From: Chitinophagaceae bacterium
GTDB lineage: Bacteria; Bacteroidota; Bacteroidia; Chitinophagales; Chitinophagaceae
DNA: 64,000 nt
Assembly (NCBI GenBank): GCA_016787085.1
Contig: JAEUVJ010000013.1
Location: 62,001 to 126,000 of the forward strand
Reading direction: 5' to 3'
The position numbers and the translations under genes are program-made. This document shows positions 25,147 to 35,595 of the stretch, in pieces; the first letter of the stretch is position 1, and each line of letters begins with the position of its first letter. Below the pieces are notes generated by a model. It saw nothing but the letters and a program-made list of their open reading frames with translations, had not been told where the DNA came from and searched no databases.

Positions 25147-28029
25147 TTAATTCACCCGTACATCCTGCATTCTTCTTTCCATATTCCTCGGCATACCCGG
25201 CATTGTAGGCTGTTGCTGGTTGCGACCTCCCATCCTGTTCAGGTTATATAGCAGGCTGACCATAAAGTAGCGGCGCAGCACTATGCTTCGGGTATCCTGT
25301 ATGTAGTTATCCGATACCGTACGGCTGATACTCTGGTTCTGGTTCAGGATATCATTCACTGACAGACGCAACTCCCCGTTCTTCTTTTTGAATACCTGTT
25401 TGCGGAGGCTGGCATTCCAGAGCGGAACATTCAGGTTGTAACCTTCTGCTCTTCCGGTATTGAAGTAATAATCAAAATCAGAAGAAAGGATGAAATTCTT
25501 TGGCAGATTATAGGAAAAATCGAGAGAGTAAGTATGGGTATAATAATCGTCGTTCAGGTTTGTGCTTTTCGAAGAAGTGACCTTGTTGTAAGCGATGTTG
25601 GCCCTTACTCCTATGTCAAATTTTTCTTTGTTGAGATTGACACCGGCGCCCTGTGCTACCGCAAACGTGTTGGTATTGTTCTTTACCCGCTGCACCAGGC
25701 TCACGTCTCTTGAATAAGAAAGATTGTTGCTGAAGTTCACACTGGAACCCTTCAGTTTAGGATCCTTAAAAGGAATACCTAACGTAAGGAAAGAAGAGGC
25801 CCTGAATGCCCCATTGATATTCGCATACGTGGTCTGCTGTACCGGGCCTCTGGTAGTGATATCGCTGACGATCTTGTTACCGGTGGTACTGAAATTCAGG
25901 TTGGCGGCCATGTATCTATAAGTAAGAATATTGAATGTATTAAAGTTAAGGTTGATATTATGCGTAAACTCCTGTTTCAGGTTGGGGTTACCAATCCTGA
26001 TGTTGAACGTGTCTGTAGCGTCAGGCACATTCTGTAACTGCGAAATCGTCGGCTGGTTGGTTCTTCCGTTATAGCTAAAGCGGAGATTCTTGTTGCGACT
26101 GGGCGTGTAATTGAAATTAGCCGTAGGGAAATAATTGGTATAGGTAGCTTTGGTGTTCACCAGGGAGTCAGCGCCTGCATTGGTTTTTCGTACACTGGTA
26201 TTGTCTAATGTAGCCTGCTGCATAGCTACCCCAAGCTGGTAATTGTACTTTTTGTTCTGCACCCGGAAGTTGGTTCCCGCCCGGTGTGCTTTAAAATTAT
26301 TTTCAAAATCGTTTGTCAATAAATAGTTGGGATCGTCGTACTTAAATGAAACGGGGTCATAGTTGTACGTCACCCTGTTCGACGTACTGTGATTAAGCGT
26401 GTAGACATAATTGAATTCGATCAGCTTGTTCAAGCCGATGGGCTCAGTATAAGAAGTACTGATCACATTATTATGCGTATTCGTGGTCTGGTTGTTCTGC
26501 TGGTTCTGCCTGATCTCTCTTTTCAGTGTTCCTATTGTATCATAATAGTTGCTGTTGGTCAGGTTAAACCCGCTGCTTTCGCTTTGTCCGAATGTGTTGG
26601 ACCAGCCGAGAGTAAAAGTCCTTCCTGTTTTTTTGAATTTTTTCCGGTACAGCAGGTTGTTATTCCAGTTGATGCCATCCCGCTCATTGCTATTCATCCG
26701 TTTGGCCACCAATGCAGGGTATTCATAACCGGGAATGATCACGTTGGTAAAAGAAGTGTCTTCTCTATAGCTTTCTGAATGCTGTACAGTAATAGAAGGT
26801 GTGTATAAGATAGAGCTCAGTGAATCTAATTGCGCTTCTATCCTGAAATTGAACCGGTGGTTCTGGTTCTTATTATTAGTAAAGGCGTTTCTGTCTTCAT
26901 AGGCCACAGAGTCCGTGTAGGATGTCTGGCGAAAAGTGTTTTGCTCCTGGTGGTTGTCAGTATTGGAAAAAAAATAGCTTCCTGTTGCTTTGATCTTGCT
27001 GGTCCATTCATCGCTGTAGTTAAGACCTGTTGAAAGAGATTTCAATATGCCTGTTGTACCGCCGCCGCCAAATCCGCCAAAACCACCACCGCCGCGGCCA
27101 ACACTCATCTGCATGCCGCTACCGCCACCACTGTTAAAACCGCTGAACCCGCCCATCGAACTCACCACATCAGAAAAAGAAAAACCCTGCTTATTTATAT
27201 TGTTTGTATTGAGCAAAAATGATAAACGCTGCGACCCGTTGAACCTGTTTACACTCAGATTGCCTTCATACCTGCCCTGGTCTCCGACACTGATCATGGC
27301 TCTTCCAAAGTATCCCTTGTTACGGTCTTTCTTCAGTTTAATGTTCATGGTTTTGGTACGGCTGCCATCATCTACTTTCGTGAATTTGGCCTGGTCGCTC
27401 ATATCATCATACACCTGTATACTCTCTACCATATCGGCCGTCAGGTTCTTGGTCGCCAGTTTAGGATCATTGCCAAAAAATTCTTTACCATCCACGTATA
27501 TCTTTTGTACCTGTTCCCCCTGTGTTTTTACATTGCCCTCTCTATCTACTTCTACGCCGGGTAATTTTTTCATCAGGTCTTCCACCGTGGCATTCGGCGC
27601 TGTTTTAAAACCACTGGCATTGAATTGCGTTGTATCGCCTTTTACAACTATTGGCGCTTCGTTGGTAACGGTTACCCCGCCAAGAACTTTGTAATCTTTG
27701 GCGGGGCTCAGATCACCGAGATCAATAGCTTTCTTATCAGCGGTCAGTACAATACTTTTTCTGAATGCTTCATACGCCTGGTGAGAGATCACTATCTGAT
27801 AGTTGCCGGTCTCTACACCCTTAATTTCAAAAAAACCCTGCTTATTACTAAGTGTAAAGGTGATGAGTGAGGAGTCTTTTACTGCCAGCAGAGAAACGGT
27901 AGCGTCAGGTATGGGCTGTTTCGAAGCGGTGTCTGTCAATTTCCCTTTGATATGGCCATCGGCTTTTTGCGCCATGACGGTACAGGATGCCAGCAGGCCA
28001 ATAAAGCATAACAGACAGAACTTTCTCAT
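25147..28029 (-). CDS. Outer membrane beta-barrel protein, second full-length paralogue
   Basis: A 960-residue paralogue of the gene at 21211-24033. It has a signal peptide ([21 protein letters not shown]), a regulatory-like domain (about 24-110), plug motifs [32 protein letters not shown] and [13 protein letters not shown], and a glycine-rich segment (about 295-330, [14 protein letters not shown]). The barrel contains many Asn/Thr/Tyr-rich strands. It has a -7 element (TAAATTCG, 28047-28054) 17 bases before the ATG but lacks the composite box of its neighbour, so the paralogues are probably controlled differently. No SusD-type lipoprotein is adjacent. Confidence 0.93.
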   Translation of the reverse strand: MRKFCLLCFIGLLASCTVMAQKADGHIKGKLTDTASKQPIPDATVSLLAVKDSSLITFTLSNKQGFFEIKGVETGNYQIVISHQAYEAFRKSIVLTADKKAIDLGDLSPAKDYKVLGGVTVTNEAPIVVKGDTTQFNASGFKTAPNATVEDLMKKLPGVEVDREGNVKTQGEQVQKIYVDGKEFFGNDPKLATKNLTADMVESIQVYDDMSDQAKFTKVDDGSRTKTMNIKLKKDRNKGYFGRAMISVGDQGRYEGNLSVNRFNGSQRLSFLLNTNNINKQGFSFSDVVSSMGGFSGFNSGGGSGMQMSVGRGGGGFGGFGGGGTTGILKSLSTGLNYSDEWTSKIKATGSYFFSNTDNHQEQNTFRQTSYTDSVAYEDRNAFTNNKNQNHRFNFRIEAQLDSLSSILYTPSITVQHSESYREDTSFTNVIIPGYEYPALVAKRMNSNERDGINWNNNLLYRKKFKKTGRTFTLGWSNTFGQSESSGFNLTNSNYYDTIGTLKREIRQNQQNNQTTNTHNNVISTSYTEPIGLNKLIEFNYVYTLNHSTSNRVTYNYDPVSFKYDDPNYLLTNDFENNFKAHRAGTNFRVQNKKYNYQLGVAMQQATLDNTSVRKTNAGADSLVNTKATYTNYFPTANFNYTPSRNKNLRFSYNGRTNQPTISQLQNVPDATDTFNIRIGNPNLKQEFTHNINLNFNTFNILTYRYMAANLNFSTTGNKIVSDITTRGPVQQTTYANINGAFRASSFLTLGIPFKDPKLKGSSVNFSNNLSYSRDVSLVQRVKNNTNTFAVAQGAGVNLNKEKFDIGVRANIAYNKVTSSKSTNLNDDYYTHTYSLDFSYNLPKNFILSSDFDYYFNTGRAEGYNLNVPLWNASLRKQVFKKKNGELRLSVNDILNQNQSISRTVSDNYIQDTRSIVLRRYFMVSLLYNLNRMGGRNQQQPTMPGMPRNMERRMQDVRVN

Positions 28030-28185
28030 AAGCGGTAAAATGTGTACGAATTTAGACGTATTAAAACAGAATAACCTGCTCTACCGCGTTAAAATTGCCT
28101 GTAAAATGGATGAACCTCTTAAAAGAACAGATGAACGAGAAAAATGCTGGTATTTTTTACTGGTGTGAATGACTGTCCCCGACAG

Positions 28186-30072
28186 CTATTGCTTTATAAA
28201 ACGCAGATAGTCCTGTATCTCCTTTCCATAAATAGTTATTGTATAGATCCCGGCAACCAGCTTGCCTGTTTCAATGATTATCGTATTGCTTCCCTCCTGT
28301 ATCAATACATTTTTTTGCAGCATCATCCTCCCGCTTTGATCTGTAATGCGGTACAGGATAGTTCCATTACTGTGTGCAGCGATCATCAATGTAGTATGAT
28401 CGCTGACAGGATTGGGATATAGCATAACAACAGCTTGCCGGCTGCTGATATTGACTGCTATGATTTTTGAATAAGTGAACTTACCATCCAGATCAAGCAT
28501 CTTAAGCCGATACCGCACCGATGAAGCGCCGGATGCAGCAATAGCAGCGTCGTTATATTGATACTGTTTAGTGATGGTAGAGTTACCTGCGGCTGTTACA
28601 CTTACCGCTTTTTCAAAATTGTTCCCGTCCAGACTTCTTTCAATATCAAAATGAGAGGTGTTATGCTCTGCCAGTGTTTTCCATTTCAACAGAATGCCCT
28701 GTCCTGCCAGCACCGCTTTGAAATCAACCATAGTAAGTGGCAACCCCCCTGCTGGTGTAAAGAGATCCGCCATCCATAATTCACGGCCATACGCATTATC
28801 AGTGGCGATCATGAATAATTTTGAATTAGTAACTACGATGTCAGAAGGATTGCTGCCGCCGGTATTGGCAATACGCTGTACCATCACAGTGCCTCCTGCA
28901 GTGCCATCGCTTTTCCAGAGCTCATGATCAGTAGCCGGCCCGGTTCCCTTCCAGGCGCTGAAATAAAGCGTACCATTAATATTGGTCAGGTACTCTGGTC
29001 CAATGTCTTTCACCTTCTGTGTGCCGGCTGCTGTACCATCACTCACCCAGAGCTTGTAACCCGTGCCTTCATCTGTTTTAAAAAATAATTTATCCTGTAC
29101 AGTGATAAGACTATTGGGATTGCCGGAAGCGGTGCCTGTACGAGTATCCTTTAGCATTACAGTGCCTGTGGTGGTGCCATCACTTTTCCAGAGCTCATTT
29201 CCTTCGGCGCTGGCTTTACCCTGGAAATACAGAGCATCATTATATACACACAATTCAGCCGGGTATATAAGATTCTTTACCTGGACTGTCCCTGTTTCTG
29301 TGCCATCACTTTTCCAAAGCGCTGAGGCAGGATTACCGGCTGCAAAAAAAAGCGTTTCGTTTACGACTACTATATTTCCGATCACTACATTATTTACCGG
29401 CGGGTAAATATCTTTTACCATCACAGTGCCGGTGTCATGGCCGTTGCTTTTCCACAGATCACAGCCGGAATGAACACCATCCGTTGCACTGAAAAACAAT
29501 ATATCGCCCATGATCACTAAATTCTGCGGATTGCTGTTGCCCGGGCCGGGGTTAATGTCTTTTACCAGCAGCGTTCCCATTGCTGTGCCATCTGTTCTCC
29601 ATAGCTCCTCGCCATGTGATCCATCATGGGCGCTAAAGTAAAGGGTGTTATTATTTGCCCGTAGCTCAGCCAGCATGGCGTGGCCAGGACCAAGATTGAT
29701 ATCTTTTATCATAACCGTACCCGCTTCTGTGCCGTTCGTTTTCCATAATTCTTCGCCATGTATGCCATCATTAGCCATGAAGTACACTGTTCCGTTCACA
29801 TACATCAGGCCTGACGGGCTTCCTGATAGTGGCCCTGGAAAAATATCTTTGATCATTTTCGTACCCGGCTCCGTGCCATCGCTTATCCACAGCTCATCTC
29901 CATATATGCCATCATTGGCGCTGAAAATAACTGACCCGTTAAAAGCCACCAGCCCGCCACTATTGGATGAAGCTGTTCCCGGTTTGATATCTTTTACCAG
30001 GGAAAATGTTTGCGCGGTGGCAACAGATCCTGCCAGCCATAACAATAGTATGATAGTATAAAACTTTCTCAT
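28186..30072 (-). CDS. ELWxxDGT-repeat secreted protein with T9SS type A sorting domain
   Basis: A 628-residue exported protein. After the signal peptide (MRKFYTIILLLWLAGSVATAQ) come about ten repeats of roughly 40-47 residues, each with an FFSA/YFMANDG-like strand and ELWxSDGTxxGT. These repeats are predicted to form a beta-propeller or solenoid. A fibronectin-like linker (LTMVDFKAVLAGQGILLKWKTL region) leads to a C-terminal type IX secretion domain with VMLYPNPVSDHTTL and GIYTITIYG. It is thus exported by T9SS and probably attached to or released from the cell surface. The function is unknown; adhesion is a possibility only. Confidence 0.93.
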   Translation of the reverse strand: MRKFYTIILLLWLAGSVATAQTFSLVKDIKPGTASSNSGGLVAFNGSVIFSANDGIYGDELWISDGTEPGTKMIKDIFPGPLSGSPSGLMYVNGTVYFMANDGIHGEELWKTNGTEAGTVMIKDINLGPGHAMLAELRANNNTLYFSAHDGSHGEELWRTDGTAMGTLLVKDINPGPGNSNPQNLVIMGDILFFSATDGVHSGCDLWKSNGHDTGTVMVKDIYPPVNNVVIGNIVVVNETLFFAAGNPASALWKSDGTETGTVQVKNLIYPAELCVYNDALYFQGKASAEGNELWKSDGTTTGTVMLKDTRTGTASGNPNSLITVQDKLFFKTDEGTGYKLWVSDGTAAGTQKVKDIGPEYLTNINGTLYFSAWKGTGPATDHELWKSDGTAGGTVMVQRIANTGGSNPSDIVVTNSKLFMIATDNAYGRELWMADLFTPAGGLPLTMVDFKAVLAGQGILLKWKTLAEHNTSHFDIERSLDGNNFEKAVSVTAAGNSTITKQYQYNDAAIAASGASSVRYRLKMLDLDGKFTYSKIIAVNISSRQAVVMLYPNPVSDHTTLMIAAHSNGTILYRITDQSGRMMLQKNVLIQEGSNTIIIETGKLVAGIYTITIYGKEIQDYLRFIKQ

Positions 30073-30198
30073 AAACAGGATGGATGATACAGCCCAAGGA
30101 AAGTCTTATCAAACGTATTGGAATCAGGGAACGAAGGAATAAAACAGGAAATGAATTTTGAAGGAGTGTTGTTGGTAACAACAGACACCTAATATAAA

Positions 30199-30228
30199 CA
30201 AAAAAGCCTGAACTGCAAGGCTCAGGCT
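30199..30228 (-). terminator. Terminator of the SNF2 gene
   Basis: AGCCTGA (30205-30211) and TCAGGCT (30222-30228) form a seven-pair stem; on the minus strand it is followed by a T-run. Confidence 0.85.
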
Positions 30229-30251
30229 CATATATTATCAGGCGGTTAGTA

Positions 30252-33200
30252 TTAACTGAACAGGTACTCCACATCTTCTCTTGTCAGCGACTTCACAAAA
30301 CCTGTGTCATCCGATATAAGTTCCTTAGCCAGAATGCGTTTCTTCTCCTGTAACTGCAATATCTTATCCTCTATGGTGTCTTTACAGATCATCCGGTAAG
30401 CGAAGATATTCTTGGTCTGCCCGATACGATGGGTACGGTCAATAGCCTGCTGCTCCACAGCCGGATTCCACCAGGGGTCAACGATATAGACATAATCGGC
30501 AGCTGTCAGATTCAGACCAACTCCACCTGCTTTTAATGAGATGAGGAACACTCTTACCTCATGATCATTCTGGAAGCTTTGGATAGCTTTTTCCCGGTCA
30601 GGAGCTGTAGTGCTTCCATCAAAGTATTCATATTTGATTCCCAGTTCATCCATCTTGGCCCGTATCAGTGCCAGCATACCCAGGAATTGAGAGAACACCA
30701 ATGCCTTATGATCGCCTATATTTTCCACTATTTCCCTGGCCAGTTCATCTAATTTGATCGAATGGTTCTCGAATTTTTCTTCTTCATTGAGTATAGCAGG
30801 GGAGTCGCATATCTGCCGCAGCTTCATCAGCCCCTGCAGGATGGTCAGCTGCGAGCGCTGAATGCCCTGCTCCTGTATAGTACCGAGTATCTTATCCCGG
30901 TAATCATTCCGGTATGCATCATATATCTTGCGCTGCTCATCTTCCATTTCACACCACAGGATCATTTCCTGTTTTTCAGGAAGATCTTTGGCGACCTGTT
31001 CTTTTGTCCGGCGCAGGATGAACGGGTATAGAATTTTCCGCAGGTGATCTTTCCTGTCTGCCTCACCAAATTTATCAATAGGGATTGCAAATTCCTGCCG
31101 GAAGAACTCCATCGTGCCCAGCATACCCGGGTTCAGGAAATTCATCTGTGCAAATACATCAAACGTGTTATTCTGGAGCGGCGTACCACTCATGCATAGC
31201 CGGTTTTTGGCATTCAGCAGGCAGGCCGCCTTTGTCACTTTACTTGCCGGATTTTTGATGGCCTGCGATTCGTCCAATACCACATAATCGAAGTCCACGC
31301 TCATCAACAGTTTGATATCGCTGCGTAATGTTCCGTACGTAGTAATCGTCACATCATGATCTACCAACTCCTCTTTCACCCTTGTTCTTACGGGGCCGTG
31401 GTGGATGCGATAAGTAAGTTTGGGGGTGAACTTTTTTATCTCGTTTTCCCAGTTATAGATCAGCGTGGTAGGGCAAACAACCAATGCTTTTAACATTCCA
31501 TACTCATTTTTAAAATGATCCAGGAAAGAAAGCGCCTGCACCGTTTTACCTAAACCCATATCATCCGCCAATATGCCGCCCCATTTGATCTCCCGCAGGT
31601 AATTCAGCCACTGGTAACCAGCTACCTGGTAAGGGCGTAAAATCATTTTCAGATGATAGGGCGGTTCGATCTCCTGTATCTGGTTAAAGTTGCGGAGGTT
31701 CGCATACTTTTCTTCCAGCTGAACGGTCAGCTCTTCTTCATCTCTGCCTTCATACAATTCGTCTACCACACTCAGATGATAGCGGGAAAGTTTCAGGTTG
31801 TTGCTATTGCCTTCTCCTACACGGAACAATAAGGAATATTTTTTCAGCCACTCTTCCGGTAATATACCAAGTGTGCCGTCATTCAGTTGAACAAACTGCT
31901 GCTTGTTGGCCAATGCTCTTTTTACTTCAGCCACCGTTACTTTCTGGTCACCAAATACAATATCAATCTTGGCGTCGAACCAGTCAGTATTGCTGCTGAT
32001 AAAGATCTTGGTTTGTGGTTTGGCGGTGTTAAATCTGAAATTCTTCAGCGCCTCAAAACCAAATACCGGTGTCTTCATATCCTTCATCGCATCTACGAAC
32101 AGGAAGAACCAGTTATTCTTCAGTACGTCTGTTCCTTTCAATGCCAATGAACCGGTCTCTTCATTAATAATGAAATTGGAATGAAGGTTATTCAGCTTGT
32201 CAATAAAGTTCTTTTCTGATACCCGGTCACGGTGAACGATCATTACTTTATCCCCCTGGGGAACAATGATCTCGTCGCGGTCTCTTGTTTTTGTTTCGTA
32301 GCCTTTATATGAAAAAGCGGGCTGGAAAACCAGGTAATCTCCTTTTTCGACCAGGAAGAGTTTTACCTCCGGCTCGCCGGCTTTTACCTCATTGACCATT
32401 GCTTTATCAAAATCCACTTTGTGCTCTCTTGTCAGTGGAAGCACAAGATCATTCAGTGTTTTGCTCCACTCATCTTCAGGTATGGTTATTTTACCGGTCT
32501 CGAGAAATTTTTCAACCAGATGTATCACTTCATTATTCTTCCAAAGGTGCACCTGGTGATTATACAGGAAGAATAAAGGACCGGGGCTTTCATTGTCACC
32601 CAGGTCATATTCCATGCTTCCCGTCTGCACCCGGCATGAGATGGTATAATGAGAGTTCTTCTTAACGGTGAAATGCGGCTTTGCCTCTTCAGCGATCAGT
32701 TGCAAAGGCTCCAGGTTATTTGTTTTGAAAGCTTTTCCTTCCGGCAGCAAAAACACCAGTTTATTATTGACGGAGTCTGTAAAGACTTTTTTCAGTTTAG
32801 GCAAAAGGTATTCCGCCATCAGTTCCTTTGTCTCACCAGGCAGATCATCTTCTTCCTGGTGAATGATGTTTTCCCAGATACCCGAAAAGGGGGAATTCCG
32901 GCTGATATATTTATTGATCTCTGATTCCTGCAGCTTGCGCAGGGATGTAAGCAGATTTTTATCTTCCTCGGACAATTTATCTGTTTCTACATAACGGCTG
33001 ATATCCAGTTTCTCCGTTTTGCCAATAAAAGTATCGCCACTTTCATTGGATTCACCAAGTACCACATCAAGGGCAAAATGCGGGTAACCCTTCTTATTGA
33101 AGTTAAAAACGATGCCGAGTTTGTGTGATGGCCTGGCCGGTTCTTCCTCTGTTATTTCCGGTTCTTCCTGTACTTTTTGCTGGGGAATGAGTACAGGCCT

Positions 33201-34019
33201 GGGAGTATAGGTATTAGCTATCGGCGCAGCTACTCTTTTGATACTGGTATCCAGCACCCGTAAAAAAGGTTTGCCTTCCTTATAGACAAATTCGAATTTC
33301 CCTTTCAGGTCATCACTCAAAGAATAGCCGTAGGCTTCCAGGAGCTTATTTTTTTCTTTATCCCAGTTACGGATACTGTCAAAATAACCGGCACCGTGAG
33401 TATGCAGTAGCTGAAGAAAAACGATCGCTTTGGGCAAACACAGTACATGATCCGTATCATCATAATCACAGCTGGTATCAAAATTCCTTTCTTCATTCTT
33501 GCGGATAATGACCTTATAGGTTTCCCCGTGCAATGTCACCGATGCTTTTACCATTTCATTTTCCGCATATTCTATCACTGCTTTATGTGTCCGGAGATAG
33601 GTTTCTGCATCCTGAAATGTTTCAGGCGATGAAAGCAAACGAAGTGTTTTAAGATCTATCGTTTTCATCTTAGCCACTGTATGCCGCTGGTCATACTTCA
33701 CATCATCTGACTGCAGGTGTCCGCGGTCCAGCATTTCCTGCAACTGGAACAGGGATGCCGATTCATGCCGGCAGATATCGCCGAGATTATAAGGACAGGT
33801 GCAGCGTAATGAAAGGGATTTCGGGTCTTTGAATTGCTGGATATACACTTTGTAAAAAGTGGAATAGCTGTCATCTTTCACGCGGAATATAGCAGAACCG
33901 AAAAGGTCGTCATACTCTACCAGTTCCACAAAGCCGATGGCATGTATTTTCTTTCCACGGCGGATCACTTCGTCAGTTCCATGGGTATATACATACTTGA
34001 TAAGGTGCGGTAAGGCCAT
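30252..34019 (-). CDS. SWIM zinc-finger SNF2-family helicase
   Basis: A 1255-residue Swi2/Snf2-type ATPase. An N-terminal SWIM zinc finger (C73-x-C75-x7-C83-x-H85 in CTCPYNLGDICRH) may bind DNA or protein. A long middle region of unknown fold follows. The helicase core (about 790-1240) has DDMGLGKTVQ (Walker A variant), LDESQ in the Walker B position, SGTPLQN, and the second-lobe motifs VFLISLKAGGVGLNL and QAIDRTHRIGQ. Such proteins translocate on double-stranded DNA and remodel bound proteins; bacterial ones relate to RapA-like recycling of RNA polymerase. A perfect terminator follows. The specific role is not known. Confidence 0.94.
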   Translation of the reverse strand: MALPHLIKYVYTHGTDEVIRRGKKIHAIGFVELVEYDDLFGSAIFRVKDDSYSTFYKVYIQQFKDPKSLSLRCTCPYNLGDICRHESASLFQLQEMLDRGHLQSDDVKYDQRHTVAKMKTIDLKTLRLLSSPETFQDAETYLRTHKAVIEYAENEMVKASVTLHGETYKVIIRKNEERNFDTSCDYDDTDHVLCLPKAIVFLQLLHTHGAGYFDSIRNWDKEKNKLLEAYGYSLSDDLKGKFEFVYKEGKPFLRVLDTSIKRVAAPIANTYTPRPVLIPQQKVQEEPEITEEEPARPSHKLGIVFNFNKKGYPHFALDVVLGESNESGDTFIGKTEKLDISRYVETDKLSEEDKNLLTSLRKLQESEINKYISRNSPFSGIWENIIHQEEDDLPGETKELMAEYLLPKLKKVFTDSVNNKLVFLLPEGKAFKTNNLEPLQLIAEEAKPHFTVKKNSHYTISCRVQTGSMEYDLGDNESPGPLFFLYNHQVHLWKNNEVIHLVEKFLETGKITIPEDEWSKTLNDLVLPLTREHKVDFDKAMVNEVKAGEPEVKLFLVEKGDYLVFQPAFSYKGYETKTRDRDEIIVPQGDKVMIVHRDRVSEKNFIDKLNNLHSNFIINEETGSLALKGTDVLKNNWFFLFVDAMKDMKTPVFGFEALKNFRFNTAKPQTKIFISSNTDWFDAKIDIVFGDQKVTVAEVKRALANKQQFVQLNDGTLGILPEEWLKKYSLLFRVGEGNSNNLKLSRYHLSVVDELYEGRDEEELTVQLEEKYANLRNFNQIQEIEPPYHLKMILRPYQVAGYQWLNYLREIKWGGILADDMGLGKTVQALSFLDHFKNEYGMLKALVVCPTTLIYNWENEIKKFTPKLTYRIHHGPVRTRVKEELVDHDVTITTYGTLRSDIKLLMSVDFDYVVLDESQAIKNPASKVTKAACLLNAKNRLCMSGTPLQNNTFDVFAQMNFLNPGMLGTMEFFRQEFAIPIDKFGEADRKDHLRKILYPFILRRTKEQVAKDLPEKQEMILWCEMEDEQRKIYDAYRNDYRDKILGTIQEQGIQRSQLTILQGLMKLRQICDSPAILNEEEKFENHSIKLDELAREIVENIGDHKALVFSQFLGMLALIRAKMDELGIKYEYFDGSTTAPDREKAIQSFQNDHEVRVFLISLKAGGVGLNLTAADYVYIVDPWWNPAVEQQAIDRTHRIGQTKNIFAYRMICKDTIEDKILQLQEKKRILAKELISDDTGFVKSLTREDVEYLFS

Positions 34020-34034
34020 AACAATTATTCAATA

Positions 34035-34090
34035 GGCAATGGGCAATAAGCAAAAGGCCATTTTGGTATCATTCCGGCTTGCCCGTCGCC
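34035..34090. repeat. Imperfect inverted repeat in intergenic region
   Basis: GGCAATGGGCAA (34035-34046) is nearly the inverse of TTGCCCGTCGCC (34079-34090), with ten of twelve matches. The surrounding 34020-34251 region also holds short GGCAAT repeats. No gene was seen in it. Confidence 0.35.
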
Positions 34091-34251
34091 ATTTGCATAT
34101 TACTTATTTATAAAAAAGGGCAATCGGCAAAACTAAAGGAATATGAAGCGGATTTCCAGCGAAAGGCAGAGAAATAAAAAATATTTTTTACCCGGAATAC
34201 TGAATGAAAAATGGAGTATCTTGTACGCTTTTCTTTTACTGAACCAAAGAA

Positions 34252-34980
34252 TTATTTTACGACCAGTTTCCCTTCTTTGTAGATAGGCAACACATTCGCA
34301 CCGTCTGACGCCAAACAGTAGCGAATATCTTTCTCCAATCCAAAACCCATCAGGCGATGATAATGTGAAGCCTCATTTTTTTTCAAAAAGCCAAACAGGT
34401 CTTTCTTCCCTTTCTCATACATGGTTTCGGCCATATGCGATGAGTCACAGTTGATGGAAAAATGTTCTCTTATCCTGCTTATAACAGCGCCGGCAAACAG
34501 CATGTCTTCCATATTCACCCGGTCTTTCCATGCGGCACAACCAAGAATGACATTCTGTTTTATCCCCACCAGGTGATCGCATACCGCAGAGAGATTGGGG
34601 AATGATCCGGTGATGATCTCTTTAGCGCCTTTATCCAGGGCCATGTGCAGTAGCCTTGTACCATTGGTGGTGGTAAGTACTAATGTTTTTCCTTCTATAA
34701 ATTCCCTGGGATATTCAAATGGCGAATTACCGTATTCAAGACCTTCGGCGATCTTACCATCTCTCTCTCCCGCTGTCACCCCTTCTATTTGCCTGCCAAT
34801 CTCTATACAACGGGCTACGCTGTCAACAGGAATAACAGATCTGGCTCCGTTATACAACGCTGTAGTGATGGTAGAGGTGGCTCGCAGCACATCAATGATC
34901 ACGACAATACTGTTGCTGACATCGTATAAATGCAATAGGGTAGGCGAGAGGGACGTATGTAAAGTGGGCTTGTTTTCCAT
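34252..34980 (-). CDS. comB: 2-phosphosulfolactate phosphatase
   Basis: A 242-residue enzyme of the ComB family, which removes phosphate from 2-phosphosulfolactate in coenzyme M or sulfolactate metabolism. Family marks are VVIIDVLRATSTITTAL near residue 26, TAGERDGKIAEGLEYGNSP and TLVLTTTNGTR. Many bacteria carry comB without the rest of the coenzyme M pathway; comA and comC are not in this window, so the in vivo substrate may be different. Magnesium-dependent catalysis is family knowledge. A candidate TATTTTTG element lies just upstream (34995-35002). Confidence 0.92.
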   Translation of the reverse strand: MENKPTLHTSLSPTLLHLYDVSNSIVVIIDVLRATSTITTALYNGARSVIPVDSVARCIEIGRQIEGVTAGERDGKIAEGLEYGNSPFEYPREFIEGKTLVLTTTNGTRLLHMALDKGAKEIITGSFPNLSAVCDHLVGIKQNVILGCAAWKDRVNMEDMLFAGAVISRIREHFSINCDSSHMAETMYEKGKKDLFGFLKKNEASHYHRLMGFGLEKDIRYCLASDGANVLPIYKEGKLVVK

Positions 34981-35043
34981 GCTGCTTCAGGCAGCAAAAA
35001 TAATGGAACAAAATTTAATGTGCCGGCATAATACAATGATGGA

Positions 35044-35520
35044 TTATTTTACCAGCAACTTTTTCCATTTCTCCCCTTCTGCATACTCTTTGATGGTCTT
35101 ATTCCGCTGTTCGATCAGGCTGCGCATATACCGTGTAAAATAGAGAAGATTGAACCATTTGCCTACAGCACCATAGGGTGTTTCGAAATAAATAAGATCT
35201 ATCATGATTGTCCCGTTATCGCAGGGCTTGAAGTGATGTTCATGTTTCAGCATTTTAAAATCCCCCTCCGCCTGTTCATCCACAAACAGAGTGGGTTTGA
35301 CCATTTCCGTGATCTTTGACCGGAGCAGCCTTGTTTTAAACAGGTGTTTGGCCTTCCACGTCACCGATTCATCTTTTTCTATCAGGCCAAAACGGATACC
35401 AGCCACTGCCTCTTCTTTGTGTTTTGTCATGGAGAGCTTGTGCAGGTCAATATTCCGGCTCAGGTCAAAAACCCGTTCAGCAGGCGCAGCAATAAAAGTT
35501 GTAAGATGAATAGTGGGCAT
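35044..35520 (-). CDS. SRPBCC-superfamily protein (CDP-like ligand-binding fold)
   Basis: A 158-residue cytoplasmic protein of the START/SRPBCC helix-grip fold (polyketide cyclase/cell-division-inhibitor-like). The first strand and helix are IHLTTFIAAPAERVFDLSRNIDLH, the middle strands include GLIEKDESVTWKAKHLF and EGDFKMLKHEHHF, and the long C-terminal helix is FTRYMRSLIEQRNKTIKEYAEG. Such proteins hold hydrophobic ligands in a cavity; the ligand here is unknown. The ATG at 35520 (MPTIHLTTF) is chosen over one eight codons upstream because the fold begins there. Confidence 0.85.
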   Translation of the reverse strand: MPTIHLTTFIAAPAERVFDLSRNIDLHKLSMTKHKEEAVAGIRFGLIEKDESVTWKAKHLFKTRLLRSKITEMVKPTLFVDEQAEGDFKMLKHEHHFKPCDNGTIMIDLIYFETPYGAVGKWFNLLYFTRYMRSLIEQRNKTIKEYAEGEKWKKLLVK

Positions 35521-35595
35521 GGCAGTAAATGAACGCAGTTTCATGGTGGCGGATTTGCCGTAATTACAGCAAAAATTTTACCACTTCTGTGCTTG

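Noticed and set aside
27047..27694. 215-residue plus-strand frame beginning with Pro runs
   Set aside because: Same artefact opposite the Gly-rich and plug regions of the gene at 25147-28029.
28030..28143. Possible third copy of the 37-bp box upstream of the second barrel gene
   Set aside because: Only isolated TTAA and GGTTA words are present; the spacing and GGTTAACC are missing.
28186..30072. Regular repeats that could suggest a CRISPR or DNA satellite
   Set aside because: They are protein-coding ELWxxDGT repeats of varying DNA sequence with no constant direct repeat and spacer pattern.
34021..34140. Short GGCAAT repeats suggesting a mobile element end
   Set aside because: Only a few imperfect copies; no transposase, target duplication or matching copy in the window.
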